Assembly: GCF_900451095.1 (NCBI RefSeq)
Contig: NZ_UGHV01000001.1
Coordinates: forward strand, 1,736,001 to 1,800,000
Direction: 5' to 3'
DNA from: Helicobacter canis
GTDB taxonomy: Bacteria > Campylobacterota > Campylobacteria > Campylobacterales > Helicobacteraceae
Length of the DNA stretch: 64,000 bases
Within the stretch, counting starts at the first letter, position 1. The number at the start of each line of letters is the position of its first letter. Both the position numbers and the translations under genes were made by a program. The notes under the pieces were generated by a model. It saw nothing but the letters and a program-made list of their open reading frames with translations. It was not told the origin of the DNA and made no database searches. This document shows, piece by piece, positions 42,673-51,149 of the stretch.

Positions 42673-43956
42673 ATGGCAGAGATAAAAAAAGCAGATGGAT
42701 TTGTTGATTGGCTTGATCAACGGCTTGGGGTGAAAAAACTCCTCCAAGTAATGATGACAGAATATTGGGTGCCTAAAAATATCAATTTTCTTTGGGCTAT
42801 GGGCGTGCTACTGCTCACGCTATTTACACTGCTTGTAGTGAGCGGGCTATTTTTGCTTATGTATTACAAGCCTGATGTCAATATGGCGTTTTATAGTGTG
42901 AATTACACTATAATGCACGAAGTTGATTATGGTTGGCTATGGCGACATATCCACGCGGTAGCTGCAAGTATGGTATTTGTGATTATCTATATCCATATGT
43001 TTGTAGCTATCTACTATGGCTCTTACAAAAAAGGGCGTGAGATGGTGTGGATTGGTGGTATGCTACTCTTTGTCGTGTTTTCCGCTGAAGCATTTAGTGG
43101 CTATATGCTTCCGTGGGGACAGATGAGCTATTGGGCAGCGACAGTTATCACCAATCTTTTTGGAGGCATTCCTTTTATCGGCAATGATGTTGTCGAGTGG
43201 ATTCGTGGGAATTACATTGTGGCTGATGCGACATTGACGCGATTTTTTATGCTACATGTTGTCTTGCTGCCTGTTGTGATTATGCTGCTTATTGCATTCC
43301 ACTTCTATTCTCTTCGCTTTCCACATGTTAATAATCAAAATGGTGAAGAAATAGACTTTGAAGCAGAAGCACAAAAATACCAAGAAGGCAAGAAAAAAGA
43401 CGCTAAAGTGATCCCATTCTGGCCAGTATTTATGTCGAAAGACATTTTTGTTGTGTGTGCGTTTATGGCACTATTTTTTTACCTTGTATGCTACCACTTT
43501 GATTTTGCTATGGATCCAGTGAATTTCGATCCAGCAGATTCTCTTAAAACTCCGCCACATATTTATCCAGAGTGGTATTTCCTATGGAGCTATGAGGTGC
43601 TACGCGGCTTTTTCTTTGATGTTGGACCAATTAAGGCTGCTGATATTGGTCTTATAGCATTTGGTGTAGCGCAAGTAGTGTTTTTGTTTCTCCCTTGGCT
43701 TGATAGAAGCCCTGTTGTGCGCCCAGCCCATCAACGCAAAGGATACTTTGTATGGTTTTGGTCGCTTATAGTTGTGCTAATCGTGCTTACTGTGTATGGC
43801 AAGCTACCGCCAGAGGGTATTAACACCTACATTGGCTTTGTTGCTTCTATTGCATTTTTGCTTCTTATCTTTGTCGCGCTTCCGCTTATTACAATCAACG
43901 AGCGCAAAAATTCAAGCTGCCGTGGTGGCTGCAATAATGCAGGAGGTGCAAAATGA
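42673..43956 (+). CDS. petB: Cytochrome b subunit of the bc1 complex
   Basis: A 427-residue membrane protein binding two haems b. It has eight or nine helices, paired His residues in the helices near residues 95 and 200, MLPWGQMSYW, and the Q-site PEWYFLW motif. Ten bases after petA; the stop overlaps petC (ATGA). Confidence 0.95.
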   Translation: MAEIKKADGFVDWLDQRLGVKKLLQVMMTEYWVPKNINFLWAMGVLLLTLFTLLVVSGLFLLMYYKPDVNMAFYSVNYTIMHEVDYGWLWRHIHAVAASMVFVIIYIHMFVAIYYGSYKKGREMVWIGGMLLFVVFSAEAFSGYMLPWGQMSYWAATVITNLFGGIPFIGNDVVEWIRGNYIVADATLTRFFMLHVVLLPVVIMLLIAFHFYSLRFPHVNNQNGEEIDFEAEAQKYQEGKKKDAKVIPFWPVFMSKDIFVVCAFMALFFYLVCYHFDFAMDPVNFDPADSLKTPPHIYPEWYFLWSYEVLRGFFFDVGPIKAADIGLIAFGVAQVVFLFLPWLDRSPVVRPAHQRKGYFVWFWSLIVVLIVLTVYGKLPPEGINTYIGFVASIAFLLLIFVALPLITINERKNSSCRGGCNNAGGAK

Positions 43957-44963
43957 GAGAGCTAAAAATTCTAGCAATCTTAGTTGTTGTCGTAGGTGTA
44001 ATATATTGGGGTGTAGAGCCTTTGGCACATAGTATTATGCACCCAAAAGTAGCCGATGCACAGTATGACTATATCAAAGCAAATGCCGATGATGTAGCCC
44101 AGCTAAAAAATACAATAGCAAAGATTGAAGCTGAATTGCAAAATGCACGCAGCGCAAATAACGCCGCTGATATTGAGCGTTTAGAAAAAGAGCTTGGCAA
44201 GAATCAGTCCTATCTTGCTTCGATTGAAAATTTCTGGAATGCGATAGACCTAAGCAAAGGCAATGCGCAAGCCGGACGCGCTCTTGTAGAGCAGTGTCTT
44301 GCCTGCCATACGATTGATTCTCAAAAGCTTTCACGCTCTAGCGGACAAAGTAATGCGGAGGTCTCTGCTGCTTATGGTGTAACTCCACCTGATTTATCTA
44401 ATATCGCCGCCGTATTTGACCACACTTACTTGGCGCATTTCTTGAAAGATCCTGTGTTAGCTTCAAAACTATGGCACAAAGAAGGGCTTGCCTATCCTAT
44501 GCCACCCTACTCATATCTTAGCGATCAAGAAATTGCTGATATTATCGCTTACTTCACATCTATCGCACCAAAATCGCTAAATGATAAACAGGTGTTTGAG
44601 CAAGCGTGTGCGCGTTGCCATAGTGTGAGCTATGATAATCTTGCAAGCACAAGCAACCCACAAGATCTCGCGCGATACCTTGGGACAAAAGTGCCAGATC
44701 TATCAATGATGATTCGCTCTCGCGGAGAACATTATCTTGGCAATTTCATCAACGATCCACAACGATTACTGCCCAATACTGCTATGCCTAGGGTTGGCGT
44801 TACAGAGCAAGCCGAGAAGCAGATTGTGGCGTATTTGGATTCTGTGGGTGATAGCAAGAAACACGAACGCAATGCGCTTGGATTTAAAATCATTGTATTC
44901 TTCCTTGTTATGACAATTCTTGCATACCTATGGAAGCGCAAAATATGGAGCGATCTCCACTAA
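43953..44963 (+). CDS. petC: Cytochrome c1-type dihaem subunit of the bc1 complex
   Basis: A 336-residue dihaem cytochrome with an N-terminal membrane helix, a coiled coil (about 50-95), two haem motifs (CLACHT and CARCHS) and a C-terminal membrane anchor. The dihaem form is typical of Campylobacterota rather than the monohaem c1 of other bacteria. Ends the pet operon. Confidence 0.93.
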   Translation: MRELKILAILVVVVGVIYWGVEPLAHSIMHPKVADAQYDYIKANADDVAQLKNTIAKIEAELQNARSANNAADIERLEKELGKNQSYLASIENFWNAIDLSKGNAQAGRALVEQCLACHTIDSQKLSRSSGQSNAEVSAAYGVTPPDLSNIAAVFDHTYLAHFLKDPVLASKLWHKEGLAYPMPPYSYLSDQEIADIIAYFTSIAPKSLNDKQVFEQACARCHSVSYDNLASTSNPQDLARYLGTKVPDLSMMIRSRGEHYLGNFINDPQRLLPNTAMPRVGVTEQAEKQIVAYLDSVGDSKKHERNALGFKIIVFFLVMTILAYLWKRKIWSDLH

Positions 44964-44967
44964 TATA

Positions 44968-44989
44968 ACTCGCTGCATCCGCAGCGAGT
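44968..44989 (+). terminator. Hairpin after petC
   Basis: ACTCGCTGC-ATCC-GCAGCGAGT, a perfect 9-bp GC-rich stem, 5 bp after the petC stop. It lacks a long T tail. Confidence 0.6.
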
Positions 44990-45142
44990 CTCCTCGCGCA
45001 CAATCCACATTCCAAGACAAAGCTTTCTCACCATCAAATTGCGATGCGTCTAAATATCCACACTAGAATCTAGTAAGCCCAAAAACATAAAGGCTTCTAT
45101 GCAGTTATCAAACATATCTTTTCATCGCTCACGCCTAGCTTT

Positions 45143-45439
45143 TTGATTAGAAACTATATTTTTGGTATTTGTCTTTGGGCAGCTTGTGTATTTATTTTGC
45201 CAGATATTCAAATACCACTTATTATCATCTTGACAATCAATCTCTTATTCTTTCCATTTGCCACACTTATTTGGGGCGAAATGCGCGATACGCTTATGGG
45301 CAATACTGCGGTATTTTTGCCACTTTGGACTATGTTTTTTATTAAAATTTTTATCAAATGTATGATATTTGCTTTTGCAATTCCTGTTGGAGTGCTTGGG
45401 ATTCTCTATATCTGGTTCCGCACCAAAAATGCTTCTTGA
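45143..45439 (+). CDS. Small membrane protein, possibly 5' frameshifted
   Basis: A 98-residue protein with about three membrane helices and no known family. It has only a TTG start at 45143 with no ribosome site. A better start exists in another frame: ATG at about 45099 (MQLSNISFHRSRLAF) ends at the T5 run just before 45143. One extra T would join them into a protein of about 113 residues, so a frameshift is likely. Confidence 0.5.
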   Translation: MIRNYIFGICLWAACVFILPDIQIPLIIILTINLLFFPFATLIWGEMRDTLMGNTAVFLPLWTMFFIKIFIKCMIFAFAIPVGVLGILYIWFRTKNAS

Positions 45440-45477
45440 GAGATACTCCACAATCAAGCAGAAAAGATTGTTGCTGT

Positions 45478-46419
45478 TTATAATCTTTGCTTCAAAATCT
45501 CCCGTGCCTGTTTAATATCGCGTTCTATTTGAGCCTTAAGCTCTTGGAGCGAGTCAAAGCGGCGGTTTTCGCGGATTTTTTTATACATCTGTATCGTTAG
45601 CCGCTCTGGCACCTGCGTAATCTCACTATCGATAATATGACTCTCTATCGCGTATGCCCCATCTGTGCTGACCCTATGCCCAAAAAAGCTTATCGCCATT
45701 TTCTCACACACACGCGTAGCATAGACACCATTTGCTGGAAGCACATAGCCTTGAGTGCGGATATTTATCGTGGGGAAAAGCTCCTTGCTTGCTATCCCCT
45801 GCCCGCGTATCACATCGCCTGTTATCATATAGTGCCACCCTAGCATTGCATTTGCCACAGCAATATCCCCGTGCTGCACAAAGCTTTTGATCACGCTTGC
45901 GTGCAGTGGGATCTCACCATAGCAGACTTTAGGGACAATGACTACTTGCACTGCCTGTCTCCATCTTCTTTGCCTAAGCCCGCACAAATGCCGTAAATCA
46001 TCTGCCCCATAAAGCCTATCCTTGCCAAAACGAAAGTCATAGCCTACAATGATTGTCTCTAAACTTGGCAAGGATTCTAGCAGTGTAGCGACAAACTCTT
46101 CTCCACTCATCTGCGCCACACTCGCAAACTCCACGACATAAGCATTTGGCAAGCGATCTAGCCGATCTTGCAATGAAGTAAGAAAACCTTGATGTGGCGG
46201 ATTTTGATCACTCTGTATATGTGGATTTTGCTCATTGTTTATGCCATTGTGATTGTCGCATTTGATGGCTTTGTCAATGATTAGCACAGCACCGCGATCG
46301 CCCAGCAAATCAAGCAATTTCTTATGCCCCAAATGCAGCCCATCAAATTTCCCAATCGCCAGACTTGTGATCTGCTTAGATGCTAGATTCTCTGCAAGCA
46401 TAGATGAAAAACTCTGCAT
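45478..46419 (-). CDS. ribF: Bifunctional riboflavin kinase / FAD synthetase
   Basis: A 313-residue cytoplasmic enzyme making FMN and FAD. The N-terminal nucleotidyltransferase has AIGKFDGLHLGHKKLL and VGYDFRFGKDRLYG; the C-terminal flavokinase has GDVIRGQGIASKELFPTINI. Its start overlaps the end of tlyA by 44 bp. The order pyrB, lipoprotein, tlyA, ribF is as in H. pylori. Confidence 0.93.
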   Translation of the reverse strand: MQSFSSMLAENLASKQITSLAIGKFDGLHLGHKKLLDLLGDRGAVLIIDKAIKCDNHNGINNEQNPHIQSDQNPPHQGFLTSLQDRLDRLPNAYVVEFASVAQMSGEEFVATLLESLPSLETIIVGYDFRFGKDRLYGADDLRHLCGLRQRRWRQAVQVVIVPKVCYGEIPLHASVIKSFVQHGDIAVANAMLGWHYMITGDVIRGQGIASKELFPTINIRTQGYVLPANGVYATRVCEKMAISFFGHRVSTDGAYAIESHIIDSEITQVPERLTIQMYKKIRENRRFDSLQELKAQIERDIKQAREILKQRL

Positions 46420-47167
46420 TTCCTTCCTTTCCTTTCACGCTAGATTCTGCCACTAAGCTCACAGCAAATCCACGCGCACAAATAGTAGCGATACACTCTT
46501 GCAATGCTCTTTGGACCGCTTCTTGATCTTGCACGACACCCCTTCTACTCCGCTTAATCCCTCTGCCCACTTCAAACTGCGGCTTAAAAAGCACGATCAC
46601 CTCATCGCCTAATCCACATAAATCATCAACAATACACCCAATGCCAATAAAGCTCACATCACACACCACCACATCAAAACGCCTACCATACTTACGCGTA
46701 AAATCTCGTATATCACACTGCTCAAACACCTCTACGCGAGAATCTTGAGCGATTTTTGGGTGTAGCTGATTGCTCCCCACATCGACACAGCAAACACGCT
46801 GCACACCATAGCGCAGCAGCACTTGAGTAAAGCCACCCCTAGCAGCCCCCACATCAATAGCACTGCCCCACGCCTTAAAAATCCCCTGCCCTTTGCATTC
46901 TTCTAAAAATCCTTGCAGCTTTTTTCCGGCGCGAGAGACATACTCATCCCCACACACCGCGATCCTAGAATCCACTTTTTTATCACTTACCCCAGAATCC
47001 ACTTCCCTAGAATCCACTTTTTTACCCATCTCCCCAGAATCCACCTGAAATGCCGCTTTCCGCACCACCTTGCCACTAATTATCACCCTACCTTCTTTAA
47101 TCGCCTCTTGCGCCTTTTGCCTAGAATCAAACCTCCCTATATCAACCAAATACTGATCCAATCGCAT
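46376..47167 (-). CDS. tlyA: TlyA family 2'-O-methyltransferase
   Basis: A 263-residue rRNA ribose methyltransferase, often annotated hemolysin A. Residues 1-40 are an S4 RNA-binding domain (MRLDQYLVDIGRFDSRQKA). The FtsJ-like domain has DVGAARGGFTQVLL, VCDVSFIGI and VLFKPQFEV. Between them residues 42-70 contain four VDS triplets (42, 51, 56, 65), all encoded by copies of the dispersed GTGGATTCTA word; normal TlyA linkers lack this. The start at 47167 follows AGGGG; the earlier in-frame ATG at 47215 lies in the upstream gene. Confidence 0.9.
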   Translation of the reverse strand: MRLDQYLVDIGRFDSRQKAQEAIKEGRVIISGKVVRKAAFQVDSGEMGKKVDSREVDSGVSDKKVDSRIAVCGDEYVSRAGKKLQGFLEECKGQGIFKAWGSAIDVGAARGGFTQVLLRYGVQRVCCVDVGSNQLHPKIAQDSRVEVFEQCDIRDFTRKYGRRFDVVVCDVSFIGIGCIVDDLCGLGDEVIVLFKPQFEVGRGIKRSRRGVVQDQEAVQRALQECIATICARGFAVSLVAESSVKGKEGNAEFFIYACRESSI

Positions 47168-47174
47168 AATGCCC

Positions 47175-47690
47175 CTAAAATGCTTGAAATGGTATGACTT
47201 TAAACCCATAATCAAGTATGCTTACTTGCTCATCTACCATAATGCGCAAAAGCATATTATCTGTATCAATGAGAGGTGATTTTACAAATGCCACTAGATA
47301 GCAATTTGACCATTTATTGATAGGGTGCAACACTGCATCATACTCATCTTTGCCAAGCAGGCGCATATATTGTGGATCTAGCCAAGTTTTGCCATCACGA
47401 GTGGCGATTTGTATATGCAACCGCTGCAAAATAATAGGCTCTTGGCTTGGGGCATAAATCTCTATGAAAAAATACTCCAAATTCTTATAATATGTCCGCT
47501 CGATGTCATTCAAATAAGTTGCGAATATAACAAGATCGATTTTATCATTGCGTATGGTTTGGAGTTTTCTTGTGGCTTGGATTTTTTTTTCTTCTAGCAT
47601 TTGCGGGTGGTAGCCTTTTTCAAAATAATTTGTGCAAGACACAAGCACCAAAGCAGCTATCATCACTAGGCATATTCTCCAAATCCCCAA
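47175..47690 (-). CDS. Probable lipoprotein of unknown function
   Basis: A 171-residue protein with a signal peptide and lipobox LVSC (Cys 19), so anchored to a membrane. The rest is beta-rich (LQRLHIQIATRDGKTWLDPQ). It occupies the position of H. pylori HP1085 between pyrB and tlyA. No function is known to me. Its stop is 8 bp before tlyA, and both are on the minus strand. Confidence 0.75.
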   Translation of the reverse strand: MGIWRICLVMIAALVLVSCTNYFEKGYHPQMLEEKKIQATRKLQTIRNDKIDLVIFATYLNDIERTYYKNLEYFFIEIYAPSQEPIILQRLHIQIATRDGKTWLDPQYMRLLGKDEYDAVLHPINKWSNCYLVAFVKSPLIDTDNMLLRIMVDEQVSILDYGFKVIPFQAF

Positions 47691-47775
47691 AATAATCCTT
47701 TAGATTTTTCTTGTGAAAAAAACGCTATGATTATATCCATTTTTACCAAACGCACCCCCAAACACAAGGAAGCCT

Positions 47776-48693
47776 ATGCGCCACCTTATAGAGACAAGCG
47801 ACCTATCTACCGATGAGATTGAACACATCTTACACAAAGCCACGCAATTTCTCCCTATGCTAGAATCCACAACTTTAGATTCTACTCATCGCCCCTTGCA
47901 AAGCCTAGCCCACACCAATATCATTACCATATTTTTTGAAAACTCCACCCGCACGCTAAGTAGCTTTGAGTGCGCGGTGAAAAATTTAGGCGGCTCTATC
48001 ACTAGGCTTGATGTCTCGCGCTCTTCAACCTCAAAGGGCGAGACAATCAGCGATACCGCCGCAAATCTCAACGCTATGAGCCCACACGCCATCATTATCC
48101 GCCATCAAAGCTCAGGCGCACCTGTGCATCTTACCAAATCTGTCTCCTGCCCCATCATCAATGGCGGCGATGGTGCGCACGCTCACCCTACGCAAGCCTT
48201 GCTTGATTTACTCACGCTAAAGCAATGCCTAGGACAAAATCTCGCGGGCAAAAAGGTAGGTATTATCGGTGATATTAAAACTTCGCGCGTAGCCAATAGT
48301 AATATCGAGCTACTCTGTCGCTATGGTGTAGATCTCACGCTCATAGCCCCACCCCACTTTCTCCCACTACATAGTAAGCTGCCTTGTGTGCATAATATTG
48401 CAGAAGTCATTGACTCCCTTGATGCTATTATTTCTCTACGCACACAAACTGAAAGGCACAGCAAGCAAAACTACGGCTCTTTACGCGACTATGCCAATCA
48501 ATTCTGCCTAACAAAGCAACTCATAGGCGATAGAGATATTGTCATTATGCATCCGGGTCCTGTGCATCACAATATCGACATCGAAGATGAGCTATTAAAA
48601 GATCCTCGCTGCAAGGTTTTGCAACAAGTGCGAAATGGCGTGGCAGTGCGTATGGCAGTGTTGGAATTTTTTATCCTAGAGACAAAGGCATAA
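47776..48693 (+). CDS. pyrB: Aspartate carbamoyltransferase catalytic chain
   Basis: A 305-residue enzyme for the second step of pyrimidine synthesis. Carbamoyl-phosphate binding [24 protein letters not shown] and [12 protein letters not shown] are all intact. Divergent from the lipoprotein gene, followed by hom one base after its stop. Confidence 0.95.
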   Translation: MRHLIETSDLSTDEIEHILHKATQFLPMLESTTLDSTHRPLQSLAHTNIITIFFENSTRTLSSFECAVKNLGGSITRLDVSRSSTSKGETISDTAANLNAMSPHAIIIRHQSSGAPVHLTKSVSCPIINGGDGAHAHPTQALLDLLTLKQCLGQNLAGKKVGIIGDIKTSRVANSNIELLCRYGVDLTLIAPPHFLPLHSKLPCVHNIAEVIDSLDAIISLRTQTERHSKQNYGSLRDYANQFCLTKQLIGDRDIVIMHPGPVHHNIDIEDELLKDPRCKVLQQVRNGVAVRMAVLEFFILETKA

Positions 48694-48694
48694 G

Positions 48695-50002
48695 ATGCAA
48701 AATCCACAGATGACAAAACAGCTCAAAGTGGGGATTATAGGCATTGGTGTGGTGGGCAGCAGTGTCGTATCTATCCTAGAACAAAACAAGCATATCATCA
48801 CTGCACGCACAGGTGTAGAAATTGTCGTTACAAAAGGCGTGGTGCGCGATATGCACAAAGCTAGAAACTGCTCTATTGCCCTTACAACCAATATTGATGA
48901 AGTGCTGTATGATGATGAAATTGATGTGATAATAGAACTTATGGGGGGCAAAGACCTACCTTACTACATCGCCAAAACCGCCATATCACAAGGCAAAGCT
49001 TTTATCACTGCTAATAAAGCTATGCTTGCTTACCACCGCTATGAGCTAGCGAGTCTTGCACGCACACCGATAGGATTTGAAGCGAGCGTATGCGGGGGTA
49101 TCCCCATTATCAATGCGCTAAAAGTGGGCTTAAGTGCTAATGAGATTTTAGCAATAAGGGGGATCTTAAATGGCACGAGCAACTATATCTTAACCAAAAT
49201 GGCACAAGATGGCTGGGACTTTGCCCAAGCATTGAAAAAAGCGCAAGAGCTAGGCTATGCTGAAGCAGATCCAAGCCTTGATATAAATGGACTTGATGCA
49301 GCCCATAAACTCTCAATCCTTGCTAGCATTGCCTATGGGATTGATGTGCGTCCAGAAGATGTTCTCATAGAGGGGATAGAGCATATAGCGTGCGAGGATA
49401 TTGAGTTTGCCAAGGAGTTTGGCTACTGCATAAAGCTCCTTGGCATTGCCAAAAAGCACGATAATGCCATAGAGCTACGCGTGCATCCCACAATGATCGA
49501 TGAAGAAAAGCTCCTAGCAAAGGTTGATGGCGTGATGAATGCTGTGAGTGTCGTGGGGGATTGCGCTGGGGAGAGTGTGTATTATGGAGCTGGGGCTGGA
49601 GGATATGCCACTGCTAGCTCTGTCATAAGCGATCTTATCACGATCGCGCGAAGCCTAGGGAAGCAAGCCCATACCGAACCAATGCTAGGCTTTATAAATG
49701 AGCAAAAACACACAATAATCCCCAAGCAAGACATCACAAGCAAATACTATCTACGAATCCTAGCCGATGACAAACACGGCGTTTTAGAAAAAATCGCCGC
49801 AATCCTTAGCCACAATCAAATCTCCATTAGCACATTTTTGCAAAAGCCAAGCGCGCAGGATTCTAGTAGTGCGCAAACTTATGCCAAAATCCTGCTTGCC
49901 ACACACACAACCTCTGAATTTGCCATACAAAATGCCATTGTAGGCTTGCAATCCTTAGAAGTCGTGCGCGAAAAACCCATCATCATACGCATAGAAGAAT
50001 AG
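48695..50002 (+). CDS. hom: Homoserine dehydrogenase
   Basis: A 435-residue NAD(P)-dependent enzyme of threonine and methionine synthesis. It has the Rossmann start KVGIIGIGVVGSSVV, GILNGTSNYILTKM, the EADPSLDINGLDAAHK active-site block and a C-terminal ACT domain for feedback control (LRILADDKHGVLEKIAAILS). Confidence 0.95.
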   Translation: MQNPQMTKQLKVGIIGIGVVGSSVVSILEQNKHIITARTGVEIVVTKGVVRDMHKARNCSIALTTNIDEVLYDDEIDVIIELMGGKDLPYYIAKTAISQGKAFITANKAMLAYHRYELASLARTPIGFEASVCGGIPIINALKVGLSANEILAIRGILNGTSNYILTKMAQDGWDFAQALKKAQELGYAEADPSLDINGLDAAHKLSILASIAYGIDVRPEDVLIEGIEHIACEDIEFAKEFGYCIKLLGIAKKHDNAIELRVHPTMIDEEKLLAKVDGVMNAVSVVGDCAGESVYYGAGAGGYATASSVISDLITIARSLGKQAHTEPMLGFINEQKHTIIPKQDITSKYYLRILADDKHGVLEKIAAILSHNQISISTFLQKPSAQDSSSAQTYAKILLATHTTSEFAIQNAIVGLQSLEVVREKPIIIRIEE

Positions 50003-50016
50003 CACCCCCAAAGCCA

Positions 50017-50469
50017 ATGCCCACACACACCCCACGCAACCAAAGTCGATCTAAGGGAGTGGCGGGAGAAGAGAAAGCGTGCAAATGGCTAGAATCTAAA
50101 GGCTTTAAGATTCTAGCGCGTAATTATTGCACACAATTTGGCGAGATCGACATCATCGCCTTGCGTGATAATCTTTTGCACTTTATTGAAGTAAAGACTT
50201 TTGCAGCAGATTCACTCTCTCCGCGCTATGCTATCACGACTAAAAAGCTAGAAAAAATCTATGCCAGCATTGATGTGCTGCTTTTTACTTGTCGTGATCT
50301 CTGGCTAGCCACAGAATCCACTATCCCTAAATGCAAGCACGATACTTATGCAATTATACGCACCCTCCAAGCCCTGCATATTGATCCGCAAAATTGCCAA
50401 TATTGTGTCGATGCGCTACTGATTTGGGGTGATAATATTGAATTACTAGAAAATATAAGTCTTGAGTGA
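50017..50469 (+). CDS. YraN family (UPF0102) endonuclease-like protein
   Basis: A 150-residue protein with the Holliday-junction-resolvase-like fold: GVAGEEKACKWLESKGFKILARN, then FGEIDIIALRDNLLHFIEVKT, where D and ExK form a PD-(D/E)XK-type site. It follows hom as in H. pylori (HP0823). True activity is not established. Confidence 0.85.
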   Translation: MPTHTPRNQSRSKGVAGEEKACKWLESKGFKILARNYCTQFGEIDIIALRDNLLHFIEVKTFAADSLSPRYAITTKKLEKIYASIDVLLFTCRDLWLATESTIPKCKHDTYAIIRTLQALHIDPQNCQYCVDALLIWGDNIELLENISLE

Positions 50470-50615
50470 TCTCTACAAGAATTTCACAAAGTCTGTGGCT
50501 ACTTGGCAGCAAATAAAGCAATAAGGAAGTTGTGCAACAATGAACAATTAGCAACTAGAATCTAAAATATCACTTCAATAATCATCGATGTAAATTTTTG
50601 TGGAAATAAAACAAG

Positions 50616-50703
50616 TGGCCGGGAGAGAGGGATTCGAACCCCCGGAGGTGTTACCCTCAACGGTTTTCAAGACCGCCGCTTTCAACCACTCAGCCATCTC
50701 CCG
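50616..50703 (-). tRNA. tRNA-Ser(TGA)
   Basis: 88 nt with encoded CCA. Acceptor CGGGAGA pairs with TCTCCCG; anticodon loop CTTGAAA gives TGA; a long variable arm is present. Confidence 0.92.
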
Positions 50704-50730
50704 ATATACATATGAAAGACTTATGAAATT

Positions 50731-50805
50731 TGGAGGCGACACCCAGATTCGAACTGGGGAATCAGAGCTTTGCAGGCTCCTGCCTTACCACTTGGCTATG
50801 TCGCC
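50731..50805 (-). tRNA. tRNA-Cys(GCA)
   Basis: 75 nt with encoded CCA. Acceptor GGCGACA pairs with TGTCGCC, U73 discriminator; anticodon GCA in CTGCAAA. Confidence 0.92.
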
Positions 50806-50816
50806 CTTATCCCAGG

Positions 50817-50903
50817 TGGTGCCCGGAGCCGGACTTGAACCGGCACGGACGCAATGTCCGAGGGATTTTAAGTCCCTTGTGTCTACCATTCCACCACCCG
50901 GGC
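50817..50903 (-). tRNA. tRNA-Leu(TAA)
   Basis: 87 nt with encoded CCA. Acceptor GCCCGGG pairs with TCCGGGC; anticodon TAA in CTTAAAA; long variable arm. Confidence 0.92.
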
Positions 50904-50948
50904 GATATATCAAATGCAAAAAACTTTAAGAATATGGATATATAAAAG

Positions 50949-51023
50949 TGGAGCGGGAAACGGGGATCGAACCCGCGACCCCAACCTTGGCAAGGTTGTG
51001 CTCTACCACTGAGCTATTCCCGC
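50949..51023 (-). tRNA. tRNA-Gly(GCC)
   Basis: 75 nt with encoded CCA. Acceptor GCGGGAA pairs with TTCCCGC; anticodon GCC in TTGCCAA. First gene of the four-tRNA unit. Confidence 0.92.
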
Positions 51024-51037
51024 GTTGTAAAGCCGTA

Positions 51038-51046
51038 ATTCTAGCA
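51038..51046 (-). promoter_or_regulatory. Promoter of the tRNA unit
   Basis: Minus strand TTGCTAGAAT upstream of tRNA-Gly, -10 TAGAAT at 51043-51038, with a T7 tract further upstream. Confidence 0.55.
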
Positions 51047-51149
51047 ATGCTTGAGAAAAAAATCAAGATATAAAACTATTTTTTAGTATTTTTTGCCTAC
51101 AATACGCCATATACTAGCACCTACACAGCTAGACTCTCAAAGGAATTTT

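Noticed and set aside
50600-50945. Plus-strand ORFs across the tRNA cluster
   Set aside because: They overlap four well-folded tRNA genes on the minus strand and are artefacts of those sequences.
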